Source: Phoronis australis (taxonomy: Eukaryota; Phoronida; Phoronidae). From it: a DNA stretch of 60,000 nucleotides. The position numbers and the translations under genes were made by a program. The stretch spans positions 552,472-612,471 of the forward strand of contig NMRA01000212.1 of NCBI GenBank assembly GCA_002633005.1. Direction: 5' to 3'. Shown here in pieces: positions 12,981-25,900 of this stretch (its first letter is position 1; every line of letters starts with the position of its first letter). The notes below the pieces were generated by a model that had not been told where the DNA came from, searched no databases, and worked only from the letters and a program-made list of their open reading frames with translations.

Positions 12981-13090
12981 ACGCTAGGACCTAGCTAAAA
13001 AGCAAGACTTCGTGGGATTACATGAGATATTGCCGTGCATTTTAAATGAGAGCACGTGACTTTGACTAGGTTTTAGCTAGGTCCTAGCGT
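12981..13090. mobile_element. 110-bp MITE with perfect 20-bp terminal inverted repeats
   Basis: Begins ACGCTAGGACCTAGCTAAAA and ends with its exact reverse complement. The interior has no coding capacity. The ends define a non-autonomous DNA transposon; the superfamily is unknown and no clear target-site duplication is visible. Confidence 0.8.
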
Positions 13091-13114
13091 CTACTGAATG
13101 CACGCTTGGTCTTC

Positions 13115-13570
13115 AAAACAGGTGAAATCATAAGCTAGAATTCTTAAAATTTTCGTTCTGTGATGCATCTGTAACCTGAGACAGTTTATAAAATTGCAGT
13201 GCATTGCTATTCAGAAAAGCCCACTGCCAAAAAATTGCCGACTGATGTGTCCCTGCCTCGCGATCACCAATTGATCAATTCTTGAGAAAAAAGTAGTTTC
13301 GACTCAACAAATTACCTGAAGTCCTTAAGTTTTCAAAATAGCGTCCATGAGATTTTTAAGTTCCAAATCTGCGCTAGATAGTACTCTGTAACACGAGAAA
13401 AATCTCTGGACGCACACAGTTGTTGTTGTCACGTGACGTTTAATGTTTTGAAGTTCGTCTGCGTGTGTGAGTGAGCGAGTGTGCGTGTCATAAAAGTTCA
13501 TTTGCCAGAGTAAACGCGATGTAATGATGTAGGTGTTCATTGTAACTAAGGAAATTAACACAAGCATGCA
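13115..13570 (-). repeat. Dispersed repeat, copy 1 (inverted relative to copy 2)
   Basis: Matches 29195-29650 in reverse complement over ~400 bases, including GCCGACTGATG, AGTTTCGACT-AACAAATTACCTGAA and AAATCTGCGCTA. On its minus strand a frame reads HADELQNIKRHVTTTTVCVQ then FFSCYRVLSSADLE, similar at the amino-acid level to copy 2. Identity unknown. Confidence 0.6.
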
Positions 13571-13619
13571 GTAAAGCAGAACGTGTTTTATTTTGCACTT
13601 GTTGATCTCATCTGCTAAA

Positions 13620-14768
13620 AACGTTCAAGGATTGTCTCGGTAAGCCCGGTCGCTAGGTGACTGGATGCATGCAACTATATCGTGCCACATATCCAACAGT
13701 GGTACGATATAGGGTATAGTGAAAACGAGCATTTAAAATGTGTTGGTTATTAAGGGTGAAATCGGCATTTCATTTCACGACCAAAACCTGTGGAAACGTC
13801 CTAATCATACTAGGAGAAACAAAAGTCCTCAAATCGGTCCCGGCTCCGCTCGTCTATGAGCACGTACGCATGCGCCCCCTGTCTTCCACTGGCCAGTACA
13901 GAAGCGCCCCCTCTGTCTTCCACTGGCCAGGCTCCGACCCCGATACGGATTCCACGCTCTGGTGCCGATAGTCATATGTGTACCACGGCGATCAAATACA
14001 TACACATGCAGGGACATGACTGCCAAGCCGGGGCTGCCGTTGGGGACCAAACGACTGGCACACAGCCAAGTCGCCAGATCACCAACTATAGACCTGGCGC
14101 ATGTTCCACCATAATAAAATCTATTTCGCCGCCTCTTAGGTATGTTAGGTATTCCGCTAGGGGGCAGTTTTGAGTTTTATCGAGGAGTTGTAGTTGGTCG
14201 CTGATGGTGAGCAGACATGTCTCATGATTTATCTGAACACTGAGGCTGGACTTTGTTTTCATCTTCATACTTTCTAAAATAATGCAAACCTTTTTTACGT
14301 TACTAGAAACTTTCGGAAATAAGTGCCAGTATGTATTTCATGCAGATGCTTAGCAATGCTACCCGTTCATGAAGAGATAGTACCTGAAGTCTAATCTTCG
14401 ATGGCAGGTACTTGAATGTAGCGTGCGCTTCCTTGCCACGTGCTTTTAAGGAAGGTCAAGTTTTTGTTAGTCTTCGATTCTTTGCTTTCACGTATACAAT
14501 TAAAGTTGGATTCCTGTTGAGCATGGGCGCACCCTGAGAGGGGGGTTGGAGGGCTCAAATGAGCCACCCAATTTGGCGAATTGGGCAAAAAGGTCCGCCT
14601 CAGTGAATCAAAAAGTCTGAGTAAAGGAGACAAAAGCCTACAAAGTCCAAAGGAATTCGGCGCGGATGCACGATTGGCAGGCCTGAACCTAGTGGCCCCG
14701 TTTTTTTTTAGTCCTCGTTTTTTTTAGTAAAAGGTCTGCATGTTGAAGAATTCTAGCCCCCCCCCCCC
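13620..14768. other. Repeat-like DNA, no gene
   Basis: Holds a small hairpin (ACTATATCGTGCCA near 13675 facing TGGTACGATATAG), a two-copy 31-base repeat with CTGTCTTCCACTGGCCAG at 13880-13935, and a G/C-rich MITE-like block at 14525-14620. It ends in a poly-C run against the assembly gap. Confidence 0.5.
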
Positions 14769-15143
14769 NNNNNNNNNNNNNNNNNNNNNNNNNNNNNNNN
14801 NNNNNNNNNNNNNNNNNNNNNNNNNNNNNNNNNNNNNNNNNNNNNNNNNNNNNNNNNNNNNNNNNNNNNNNNNNNNNNNNNNNNNNNNNNNNNNNNNNNN
14901 NNNNNNNNNNNNNNNNNNNNNNNNNNNNNNNNNNNNNNNNNNNNNNNNNNNNNNNNNNNNNNNNNNNNNNNNNNNNNNNNNNNNNNNNNNNNNNNNNNNN
15001 NNNNNNNNNNNNNNNNNNNNNNNNNNNNNNNNNNNNNNNNNNNNNNNNNNNNNNNNNNNNNNNNNNNNNNNNNNNNNNNNNNNNNNNNNNNNNNNNNNNN
15101 NNNNNNNNNNNNNNNNNNNNNNNNNNNNNNNNNNNNNNNNNNN
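14769..15143. other. Assembly gap (375 N)
   Basis: Unknown bases flanked on the left by a C homopolymer, a likely reason for the break. Open frames crossing it are artefacts. Confidence 0.98.
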
Positions 15144-17036
15144 CGGTTATTTCCGTACCCACATTTCCGGCTCATCAGTTCAGGAACTTGTCCTGAACGC
15201 CGCCATTTTTTCCTTGTAACTGAATGTGCTATGGCTTGCTCGAAAAGTCTTCATTATTTTGTTTTATTAGTAATATATCGTGATTCGTTTGCATATGTAG
15301 TGTATTTATAGTTTGTAGTTAGTGGTCGTTGATTTTTTTGGAATGTTACGCGTACTTAGTATGTTAAAATAGCATTGGTGTTTAGTTCCTTACGTAGGCG
15401 GGTCGAACCTAGGAACCAATATGGGTCGAACCAATTTTTTTCAATTTTATTTTTTTCCTCGTTTTGAAAAAGTACTTTGCTATCATCGGAAAGGTAGTAC
15501 ATTCTACTCAGTAAAAATCGAAAAAGTATCAAAATCGGGGCAAGCACTGTAAAGTTATTGCAAGTTTTGTGGCGAAATTTGGGTCACTTTGTTTGGATTG
15601 CGTCGGCCATATTGGAGGACAGCGGGATGAGTTCCGAGTTTAAAACTTTGTGTAAATTGTTTTCGCCAACAAATTACGGTGAAATTTAGTTAGACATATC
15701 TTTACTTACTATTCTGCATGATTTAGCAGTGTTCGCGAAATTTCAGCCTTGCAGTTGTTACTCATTAAGTGATAAATGTGCTCACAATTCCCGTTGGACT
15801 TCGTCTCATTTCTGGCGGCACTGACAATGGCGACTTTTGTTGAACTTAGTGAAAGGCATGTTCAATCGGCTACTTTGTAATTTGTGAAGATTTAACGTTG
15901 ATACATTTTGACAAACGTTGCTACAAAAAAGAAACTTTGTTCAATTTTCGTGTTTTTTGAGGTGGCCAGCGACCAGTTAGGCCTAAGGTAGTCTTGGCGC
16001 AAAGCTGTATAGGCCTACTGCAATTCATAGCTCTGAACATACCCAGTGAAACTTATAGTAAAAGATAGACATTCCCAAAAATTCCAGCCCTCCCCCATTC
16101 TTTTAGGCTTGGTGCGCTCATACAAAGTCTGGGAAAATCTCTATTGTAAGCCAACAACATTGCACAGTTCGCCAGAAGTACCCAAGTTCTAAATAAACCT
16201 CGTTTGTGCGAGCGCTGTGGCCAGCGACCAGTTAGGCCTAAGGGTAGCCTTGGCGCAAAGCTGTATAGGCCTGCTAACAAGCTGTATTTTGACTATAGTC
16301 TTCACTGGTAGCTGGTGACTGAGGCTAACTAAGGTCTACCGCGGCAGTGTGACACAGGACTAACCAGCCCGTAATTTCATGCAAGTGTCTGAAACTACCC
16401 TTGAATATATATATAATTATACTATATCATTTGACCATTTTACTTCGACAAAACAGCTTGCAACCGCATGCATTTACCGTTCGCCAGTGTCTGGTCTCGA
16501 TCCGCTCCGGGTCCGATAGGCTGCGGTCCCTGGCAAAATAATTTCTGTCAAAATTTATTCGCCACATTTCTTCAGCAAATTCCATAAAATTGTCCGTAGT
16601 TTGATTTTATCAAAATTAAGGTGCGCTGTCGATTTTTTTATCCCCGTTTGCTGGCTGGTAACAGTACAGGCACTGCTCCAGTCGCACTGACGGCGTTTTC
16701 TCGGCCTGGGTTCCTGAATGAATTGCACTTCCGGGTTCGCGGCAAGTTCAAAATGGCGGTGTTTCTTCAGGTGCGAATCGTGAGTGGCGCGTTCATTTAA
16801 ACTGTTTTCGAGTACGGATCATGTATTAGTTATGGGATAGGTACTTCTTGGATCTCTTCTAACCATGTAATAAGGGTTAACAACGCGTGAGAGAAGGACT
16901 TTAAATGTGATAACTTGGACATGGTACTACGGTAAAAAATATCCAGTTTGGAAAAGCAAAAAAGTATAGTTTTCTTAAGGTCGGACCTTTACCAACCTTC
17001 AGGAAGTGGCAATATTGGCTGTCCCAAATTTAAGAA
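15144..17036. other. No gene seen; one 61-base direct repeat
   Basis: GTGGCCAGCGACCAGTTAGG and about 40 following bases occur at 15961-16020 and again at 16216-16276. At 16755 an ATG (ATGGCGGTGTTTCTTCAG) precedes a good GTGAGT donor at 16779. Its phase does not fit the membrane-protein exon at 19820, so I do not join them. Confidence 0.4.
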
Positions 17037-17289
17037 TTAAAGGTGAAAGCAACCTTTTTTCATGTCACTTTTAGCAAAAATAAGGTTCGTTGATTATCCC
17101 AGAAACATTTTTCACTTAATTACAGCTTTTCTCGTCCTGTACTCCGGAAGTGACGTTTTGGGAGGCAAGAGTTTCGCGCCAATTTCTTTTCATTATAGTT
17201 TGACTGTGAGAGCTGTTGAGTCAGTCATTGTTCTACCTCGGTTGTGATGAGTTCGGTCGTCGTTTGCTTTTGTTTACAAGTCAGTCAAC

Positions 17290-17403
17290 GTGCCATGCTG
17301 TTGCTGCGTGCCAGGATGTACTCATTATCGTCTCACACGCGCTTTGGGTACCTTGCGTCGCTTTCCGAAGGATGACGTAGTCTTGGCTAACTCCTTCATG
17401 TGA
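17290..17403 (+). pseudogene. THAP zinc-finger fragment, arm 1
   Basis: Short open stretch with CCCCVPGCTHYRLT and LRRFPKDDVVLANSF, ending at TGA. The C-x-x-x-x-C start and the FPKD motif match the THAP N-terminal half; the later Cys-His pair and the AVPTIF end are missing. The initiation codon equivalent is GTG, whereas the other arm has ATG. Confidence 0.55.
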
Positions 17404-17864
17404 AGAATTATGCAGCGCTACCCGTCCAAGCAACGTACAAAGCAGTGACAGATATGTACGCTGAATTGATGAAGGTCCCTGCGAAACAATGCCTGAAGAA
17501 CGGTACTATACTGTCGCTGTTGATTCCCGGCAGTGCCCAGGCGTCGCCAACCCCGAGAAGTGCGTTTTTGAAGCGAGAAGCCTTGCGAGCTGGGCCACTA
17601 TATGTACAGTGACTGGAGGCACTTCATCTACTGTCATCCGTGCCTCCGAACGTACCCCATTCCGTGCAATTCCGGGAACTAGCAGTGATTCGCCCTGTGC
17701 TGTTGTCTCTAGCCCAGAGCCTGTAAGCTGCCCTGCAGCGATGTTGAGTAGTGGGAGTGAATACTGAGGCCCAATTCGACACCCAGTGAAGAGGACAATT
17801 CGTCATCCAATGAACAGATCGGTGAGCTTAAGTTTGATAAGTTTATTGTGGACTTGTATTGGAG

Positions 17865-18044
17865 CTATTTGGAAGGCGCCAGGTGTGTGGGGAGGGAGTC
17901 ACACGGTGGGATGTAAGCAGTTTGGGTGCTCAGATCACCCTTGAGTGGGAGTGTGTCGCGGGACACTCGGGCAAGTGGGACAGTTCTTCCTCTGTACGTG
18001 AGACGATAATGAATACACCCCGGTACGCAGCAACAGCGTGGCAT
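17865..18044 (-). pseudogene. THAP zinc-finger fragment, arm 2
   Basis: Minus-strand frame starting MPRCCCVPGCIHYRLTYRG. It then loses the FPKD block and runs to a stop with no further THAP features. It mirrors arm 1 of the same foldback element. Confidence 0.5.
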
Positions 18045-18324
18045 GTTGACTGACTCGTATGCAAAAGCAAACAACGACCACATTTATCACAACCGAGGTC
18101 GAACAGTGACTGACTCGACTGCACTCACAGTCGGACTATATGAAAAGAAATTAGCGCGAAATTCTTGCCTCCCAAAACGTCTTTTCCGGAGTAGACAATG
18201 AGTAATTAATTAAATTATGAAAAGCAGTAAATAAGTGAAAAATATGTCTGGGATAATCAACGAACCTTGTTTTTGCTAAAAATGACATGAAAAAGGTTGC
18301 CTTCGCCTTTAAAATCAACAACAC

Positions 18325-18669
18325 GTGAACTTCACCTCGATGTTACAGATGGGTACTCAACATAAAAATGTTGGGTCGGTGGCCCTTTTCAACGATTTAG
18401 CAACAGTCAATATATTTTCAGATTTGAAGCACAATTTCTGGTATTTCATAAATTTCTCAAATGCAAACATGATGGCGTTTTCCCGTTCAGTGACTTTACC
18501 AGACGAAGAGGGTTCTGAGCTTGTATTAAGATCTAGCTTCTTTGTTAACTGCCAAGTACAGTCTTTTGTCTGTATGACAGCAGGTACGCCAATTATCTAC
18601 CAGGCTTATTACAAACCAGGTGCGAACACCATCAAACCCAGAGTGAATTGGTATATTCGGAAAGAATAG
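18325..18669 (+). CDS. Unrecognised 114-residue ORF with a degenerate inverted copy elsewhere
   Basis: ORF from the frame start to TAG at 18667-18669. It has no stop and reads like a beta-rich soluble domain (LVLRSSFFVNCQVQSFVC, then TAGTPIIYQAYYKPGA and VNWYIRKE). I do not recognise the family. A diverged copy with stops lies on the minus strand at about 30660-30175, and similarity also covers the ~130 bases after the stop. It begins 12 bases after the foldback element. It could be an exon of an unseen gene, a duplicated gene fragment, or part of a transposon. Confidence 0.3.
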   Translation: MNFTSMLQMGTQHKNVGSVALFNDLATVNIFSDLKHNFWYFINFSNANMMAFSRSVTLPDEEGSELVLRSSFFVNCQVQSFVCMTAGTPIIYQAYYKPGANTIKPRVNWYIRKE

Positions 18670-19189
18670 ATTATCGTAACTTCGGTTGTAGTTGGGCGAT
18701 TTTAGAGTGTCAAAAACTAAACGTGATCACCATTTGATGAGGATTTCAGAAATGTTATTGGTTTATGTTTAAATATTTTGTAAATTAACTTTTATATTTA
18801 ACAGCACAGCCCAGTCAGGCTAGATACGATCTTATAGAAGATTAGAGCAATTATCGAACAAAAGAGAGCTGGCCCTCCAATCATGAATGCCAGAATGGAG
18901 TAATCAGCGCTGTAAGATATTGGCTACAGGGGTAAACTTCCCAACTTGTTGTTGGGCTATAGAACCAAACAAGTTGGGAGCAACAGGAAAACGCCTTAAT
19001 GAAAAATCAACCACGTCCCAATATTCAGAATCAAAAAAGTTAAATCTTGTCTTGAATTTTTGTGTCCAAATTTTAAATACTTTCGCAAACTGGAGGATGT
19101 TTACTGTATATCATGATTATTTCATTTCAACAGATATTTATGGAATTTTGGTGGTGCGTTTATTATGTAGTTGACATTAAAGGTTGTGG

Positions 19190-19790
19190 ATGGATCATAC
19201 TACTGGTGTGCCCCCTAGTGGCAATTTTAGTTTTTTCTGTCATTCACTCTGCATCATCATCAAGGGTCGACGGATTTTCATAAAATTTGGCAGATAGGCA
19301 TCTATTAGTGAGGTGACACTGTCCTCTGGTTTTCGTTTGAATAATAAGCATTTTGCGCCACCTAGTGGCCATTTTCACTATTTTCGAGTTTTGTTATTTG
19401 GCATCTGCCCTTTTGTCAACCAAACCACTGAAGGATGTTTGTGGAAATTGGCATGTATGTTCCTAATCTGAAGAAGAAGTATGAAGATTTTCCGACAACT
19501 TCATCTACTGTGGTGCCTCTTAGTGGCTGTTATGTTTTTTTTGCTTCTAGGCTCCTAGTGGCAATTTCATTTTTTTCTCATCTTTGTTTCTCAGAAGTTT
19601 CTTGACGGATTTTCAAGAAATTTGATTTATATCCTTGATGACACGTACCAGCTTTAGGATGGATTCGATGTATTTTGCACCATCTAGTGGCCATCTTTAT
19701 GTTCCAAATAAACACCCCTAGAAGCACACCATTTTCGATGCATTCGTGGGCACATTTCAATGCTCCGCGTTGCTCTTGTTTAACATTTGA
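19190..19790. repeat. ~600-bp interspersed repeat, intact copy
   Basis: Marked by GCCCCCTAGTGGCAATTTTAG at the left, GCGCCACCTAGTGGCCATTTT in the middle and ATGCTCCGCGTTGCTCTTGTT at the right. It aligns end to end with the split copy at 24700-25010 plus 26690-27090. It stops ~30 bases before the membrane-protein exon at 19820. Confidence 0.75.
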
Positions 19791-19819
19791 TATTCTTGTA
19801 CTTAATATGCTTTCCGTAG

Positions 19820-19968
19820 GTTTTTGTGCATACTACGTCCTTCATGGAGTGCTCAGCGAACGGCCATACGAGTTAATTGTATTTATTGGCGCCACTTTCC
19901 TGCTTTTGATCTACATTTTCATGGACTATATTATGGACCACTTTAGATCCACCAACACTGTGAATTTG
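19820..19968 (+). CDS. Membrane protein gene, first exon found
   Basis: Encodes FCAYYVLHGVLSERPYEL followed by a hydrophobic span IVFIGATFLLLIYIFMDYI. The acceptor is TTTCCGTAG and the donor is TTG followed by GTAAGT. The frame stays open upstream through an ATG at 19807 into a repeat, so an unspliced start there cannot be excluded. Confidence 0.75.
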
Positions 19969-22900
19969 GTAAGTGTGTTGTTAAGATTATAAGGACCCTA
20001 AAAATATTAAATTTGTCTGATTTCGATACATCGTTTCTCGGAAATTGCTGATCAGATTCAATTGTAACTTTCAGGTAATACGTACTCTTAATGCATTGTT
20101 CTCCAATAAGTTGTTAGTTTTAGGGTTTTTGTTTTTACAATGTTCCACTTTTCCATGAGGGATTAACAGAAATGGTACATTTGTGATTTTTATGAAGGAA
20201 ACAAAACTTTATTTTAGAAAATAGCATTTTTCATGAGCGGCGCAGCCCTCGAGCCCCCTGTGATGCTCCGCCTTTGGGACCTGCACAGAAAAAGTGGGGC
20301 TGTAGCCCCCCCCCCAGCTGCCTATGGTGCGCCGCCCATGTTTTTGAGGTTTCATCTTCAGCATTTGTAAGAACAAATTAACTTTGGCCATGTTATTGAT
20401 TATAATGTACATTTTGTTTTTGCTAAATTTTACCAAAAAGATACCGTTTTCCCATCATGACGGCTAATTCTGTTTAAAAGCAAAAATTACTGGCAATAAC
20501 AAAAGAATGGTGTAGCTACCTTACAAATTCTCCTGTTAATTCCCATTTTTGGTCGTCGGGGAAGACTACTCTGACGGCAAATTTGGCTTCAGGCCATCTG
20601 TACTGACGGGAATTCTGTCTGAGTACTTTTGGTTTTTCCTTTAATGCTCAATTTTTGTCTCCTATGGTACCCTCCAGCAGAAATGAAATTCAATGGTTTA
20701 GTTTGCCAAATGTTCACGTAATGGTTTAACTTGCTATAGGAATTGGATGTCATATCCCAGTAATCTGAATATGCCATATCTGCCAAGTGTAACTGATTCG
20801 CAATCTGTATATATCATATGTGTTTAAAATATACTCAATTAATCTAATGTTGAAACAAGCTATTCACAGTTAAACTAACCTAGTTGGTGAAAAAAAGACT
20901 TCAAAATACAAGTTTCTATTTTCTTCCAATTGGAGACTCCAGTGCGTGATTGATAAAGCTGATGTTTAGAAGCCATAATTTCAAAAAACAATAATATTGA
21001 ACAAGCTCTTGAAAAACACGCTTTCAGGCAAATCCAGAGGACAAGGACACAACACCAACTGGTGGTTCTTATAATAACAGATTGAGTCTATTCCACTCGT
21101 CCTTTTTGTGTCAAAAACTATTACTCACAGTGTATTAAAACAGTTTCACTATATTGTGAATGGTTTATAATCAATAGTTTCCTAAAATGAACATTTCTGA
21201 GCTGAAACCGGTAATCGCTACAATACTAAGTCCTCATTGTCATCCAATTTCAACCTTCCGAAACCCAGAAACGAAACTGGGAAAAGTCATTTTCCTGCAG
21301 CAAGCCCTATTTGTGGAACACTCTTGCTGCCGATGCCTACTTTGCATCATCCTTGATAACCTTTAAAAGAATTATAAGAAATCGGTTTAACTTCATGTAG
21401 ATGTGTTCTGTTTAGCAAACTTACATTCATTATCCCCAGATCAGACTATTTTTTATTAATGTGTATATATGTGTATGTGTGTGTATGTAGTTGTGTATTC
21501 ATGTGTATGTTTGTATTCATGTATGTATGTGTGTATTTATATATGTATGTTATACAGAATTTGTTTAACGCACACTTTTCATTGATCACAGTTTTTATTC
21601 CATTACGTTCGTACTTTCGGAACAAAACTCTACTCTCAACTGAACATAGATACAATAACTGACCTAGTGACATAATCGAAAGACACACGATATTTCGAAA
21701 CATACTTGTTTCATTCTCAAGTGAAGGTAAAATGACGCAGTAATGCCACCACAGAGCATAAGCTGATGACACACCTAGTGAGACACGGCGGTTTGAAATA
21801 CTGCAAAGAATGACTAATAAAGGGGGTTACAGGAAAGTCACCCAAACAAGTGTAACGTGCCACGCGACCCTGTTTGCTGCTCATATGTATGTATGTATGC
21901 ATGTATGTATGTATGCAGGTATGTAAGTGTATGTATGTATTTATGTATAATGTGTGTATAAGTGTGCATGTGTATACATGCGTGTATGTATATGTTATAT
22001 CTTACTTTTCTTAATTATTTATTGTCCGTTTTATTAAACATTTATTTATATATTTTAGTAATCATTTTGTCTTACTTTTATTATCTTCTATTTATCATTT
22101 CTTATTTTGTTTCATCTGTCTTTCCATGTTTACTTCTTATTCTTGGCGGATTATTTAAATATAATTGTCTTTCATTTTGTTATTCTGTTAGTTTGTCTTA
22201 CCGTCTGACTATGTTTTTACTGAGGGCCCCCATGGAAAGTAGTGTGAACTGATAGGGATACCCTCATTGTAAATAAATGAATAAATAAATTCATTGGAAA
22301 TTGAAAAGTCAGAGATTACTTCAAAGGGATTGATATTTTAGTTGGCGTTATTGAACCTGGATATTAAGAAATGGATGACAAAGGTTGCTTGCAAATCTAC
22401 ACCTACCCATAGACTGACCTGTGTATGAATGGTAAAATTCCCCAATTTCAGACAAAATAATCACCAAATTGTTTTTTCTTTTTTCAAAGACTTTGTTTGG
22501 TATGCCAATAAAATTTTCAAAGTATTGTCTGTTGGTAGATGTGAATTGGTACGTGGAAAAATGTCAATTCGGTGGAAAATGATATTTTTATGAAATGATG
22601 AGAAAGTGAAATTTCACTTGTCTACCAAGGTGTCCTGAATTAGCAAGATTTTACCTTTAAAGTCCTATAATTAATGCAAATATTGTTTGATGGTTGTAAT
22701 GAATGTTCGGCACTTGTATGAAGGTTGTATCTCGGTGATGATGCTAATTGTGCATTTTATAGGTGCGTCTCATCATCTTAAGTGTGTTTGGCACGGTTGA
22801 TGTCGTTTGGGGTGTCGTCCTTGACATACACTACCACCGTAGAGGTAATTTGATCTTCAGAAGTGTGGGGACCTCTCCCGAATTACAGGCAGCATGCAAG

Positions 22901-25900
22901 TCTCTCTACTTCTTTGAAACCTGTCTTAAGCTTGATCTTCAACTGGAGGTAAGACGAGCAACTTTTCAGCCTTTTAAACTATGTGTACGCACTAATAAGT
23001 TTACTGTACGAGCAACTTCTCAGCCTCTTAAACTATGTGAACACACTAATAAGTTTACAGTATATGGCTTTCTATTCACTTGACATATAATTATGACAAT
23101 CGGAGCTTTTAGACATTGGTCCAAAAGCTGTGTATGATTTCTGATTCAGGCGATTGATGATCAGAGCAAAATTAGAGAAGATTATCTCATTCAACAAGTT
23201 GTATGCAACTCTTTAGCCTGAAAAGCCGGAACACCTGTCTCTTCATGTTTTCTATCATGGGGATGGAGTGGAGCTCATAGACACTATCAACATATACAAT
23301 GTAGTCATGGAATATTGTAACTCAGCCTTCAGGATTGTGTGCAGTGAGCAGAAATCTATATTGCTTGCTATAGCAGCTGGGCAGCAACCCTCTTGTCCCC
23401 TGACTGAATACTCCCACACTTTTTCTACCTTCCATAAATTTGTTTATCAAGCTGATTTCGGGCTTAATATCCGGCTGTGTATTGTACAAACCAGCTCAGT
23501 TATTGCTTCCGCATAGCGAAACAGTGCAATTGGATTACTGGCTATCAGCCACCACTTGATCAGTGGTAAGGGGGGATAGAAGAGGTAATTCTGCAATGGA
23601 GATCAAAACAGAATGTGGCATCTTTAGTTTTGTGGTAGAATCAGCCTTCCGTTGACCAAACAAGGAAGGGCGTCTGACTAAATCCTTATGTTTTATATAC
23701 TTTTCTTTGTCAAAGCCCCCCCCCCATAAAAGTAGTGCCTGTCATATTGGTGGCAGGTGAATAAATTCAGGTAAATTTTTGATTGAAAAAGTAACAAAAT
23801 CTGCTGCTTGTTCTTTGACTTGTGTCAGATCATGGCAGATCACCACCTACACCTCTGAGCTGTGCTATTAAGTTAAACTTTTCTCTGACATTTATTTCAG
23901 TGTTCCCTACTGCTCTTGGTGCTGCAGACAGGAACCTTCACTACTACTTTTCAGCAGATTATTCTTGGGATAGGATTCCCTTTCAGCATTATCTGGTTGA
24001 TTCTTGGTTTTGTCACGGTTAGTACCTTTTACTTTCATTTGTTACCTGCCTTTGATTTTTAGATATCAGGATGGCATTACCTTCTTGATATTATGTTAAA
24101 CATTTAATTTTTATGCGCCCACATATTTATAATTATGTGGACGCATTATGCCATCTTCTTCTTCGTCCGCCGCCTGGCACCCACTGCTCTATCTCCAAAA
24201 CTCCTAGACATGTGTTCATGAAATTTTGCTCATGTGTTCCTTCTGTGGATGGGACGGCATGAGTGAACTTTCGGATGGATCCGACAACGGGAGTGCCCCC
24301 TAGTGGCAATTTTAGTTTTTTACATTTACCTCTATCTTCAAAACTCCTGAACAGATTTTCATTAGGCACCTATTAGTGAGACAGAACTGTGTACCATACG
24401 CAGAAAATGTGGATTCGTACGGAAATCAAGCCTCCAGTACGCAAGTATGCATGGCTGGCAGGCAAAAATACACAAATTCAGCAAATTCAAAAGAGATTAT
24501 TAATTCGCTTTTTTCTCAATAAATACGCAAATTTGTATTAGAAACGGACGAGGAAGAAGACTTTAAAGTTCAAATTAAAAAAAATATTGTAAAATCATTA
24601 TTTTAGCCAAGAAGTTGAGCTACAAACTCGAAAAAGTTGCTTCGCTTCATTCTCAAAATAGCCTGATAATCGGTGAATTGCGATTCCTCTTCTATCGGTA
24701 TGTGTGTCACGTACAGGCCTAACCTACGACTTTTGGACGGATCTGACTACTGGTGTACAACCACTGAAGTGGCAATTTTAGTTTTCTATGTTTGCCAGTC
24801 TGTATCTTCAAAAGTCTTCAACAAATTTTCATAAAATTTTGAATATAAGCATCTATTGACGAAATGATGCTATCCTGTTTTTGGATGGAATCGAGGTATT
24901 TTGCGCCACCTAGTGGCCATTTTTGCTGTTTTCAAATCTTGATTTTGTCATTCACCCCTCGATCAACCAAATCATTCTAGGTATGGTTTTGAAAATTCGC
25001 CTATAGTAGTATGTAGTATTTATTTATTATAGTGACAAGTACAATTAAATCAAACAGTTATAGGTATAACATTCGTAAGAAAGATAAGTACCCAGCCCAG
25101 TTGGGCTTACTAGTGACTTTAACCACACAACTCAGATGTAGGCCTACCATAAATGCGTCGATTTCTAAGTTCAAAAGCAGACTTGATATATTTGGCAAAT
25201 TACCTAGGGAAATACTGAAATAGCAGTTTTAACATATCTAATCTACTGAAGTTTACAAAGTTCGGGATTTGAAGTGAAATATTATTAAACATAATAGACC
25301 TCCGCGAGTTAAAAAGAGAACAATCAAACACAAAATGTAGCTCATCCTCCACAGAACCAGAATCACAACACAAGCAAAGTCTTTCACTTACAGGAGTGTT
25401 TACATAACGACCAGTTTCCAAGTGCAGTGGGAGAATTTCTGAGCCAGAAGAGACCGCTCGGAACGAGATAAATTAATATTTACATGTGGCTCAGTTAAAA
25501 ACTCGTGCTTAAATAAAATGTAGGTTCTTAACTTGGGTTTAGTTACTACAGATTCAGTCCAAGCATGTTTCGCATATTCAAATAGTTAGTTTCTAGCATC
25601 TATTATGTTACAAGTAGTCAAATTTTGGAAACAGGATTGCATGCCAGTTATGTTAAGCAAATTTTTTATTCCGTCTATCCAACCCTTTCTACCAACAGAG
25701 TAGTCTCATGGAAATACCTTTTCAGTAACCTATCACCACCGGTGGTTACTAGTTTTTTTCAAAGACGCAGAATATTCAATTTAATTCCGGTGGAGTCCCT
25801 CCCATATCGCCACTAATAGCATGAGTGGCTGTAAATCGGTTGACCCCTAAATATAAACGCATCGCTCTGTTTTGGATATTTTCATCATTACCAAAATTTT

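Larger units (their letters stand above)
17037..18313. mobile_element. Foldback DNA transposon with THAP-domain arms
   Basis: Two ~300-bp inverted arms (17037-17335 and 17999-18313) share ends TTAAAGGTGAAAGCAACC and its complement, then continue colinearly through a tract reading inward to CCCVPGC-HYRLT. The ~660-bp centre differs. Each arm carries the first codons of a THAP zinc finger, the DNA-binding domain found in P-element-type transposases and THAP proteins. Arm 1 goes further (RRFPKDD) before a stop at 17401-17403 and has GTG instead of ATG. Likely a rearranged, non-autonomous copy. Confidence 0.7.

Noticed and set aside
14689-15219. Open frames spanning the N gap on both strands
   Set aside because: They consist of unknown bases; nothing can be inferred.
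16755-16785. First exon of the membrane-protein gene (MAVFLQ... then GTGAGT)
   Set aside because: Its phase (0) does not fit exon 19820, which needs one leading base, and the peptide shows no relation.
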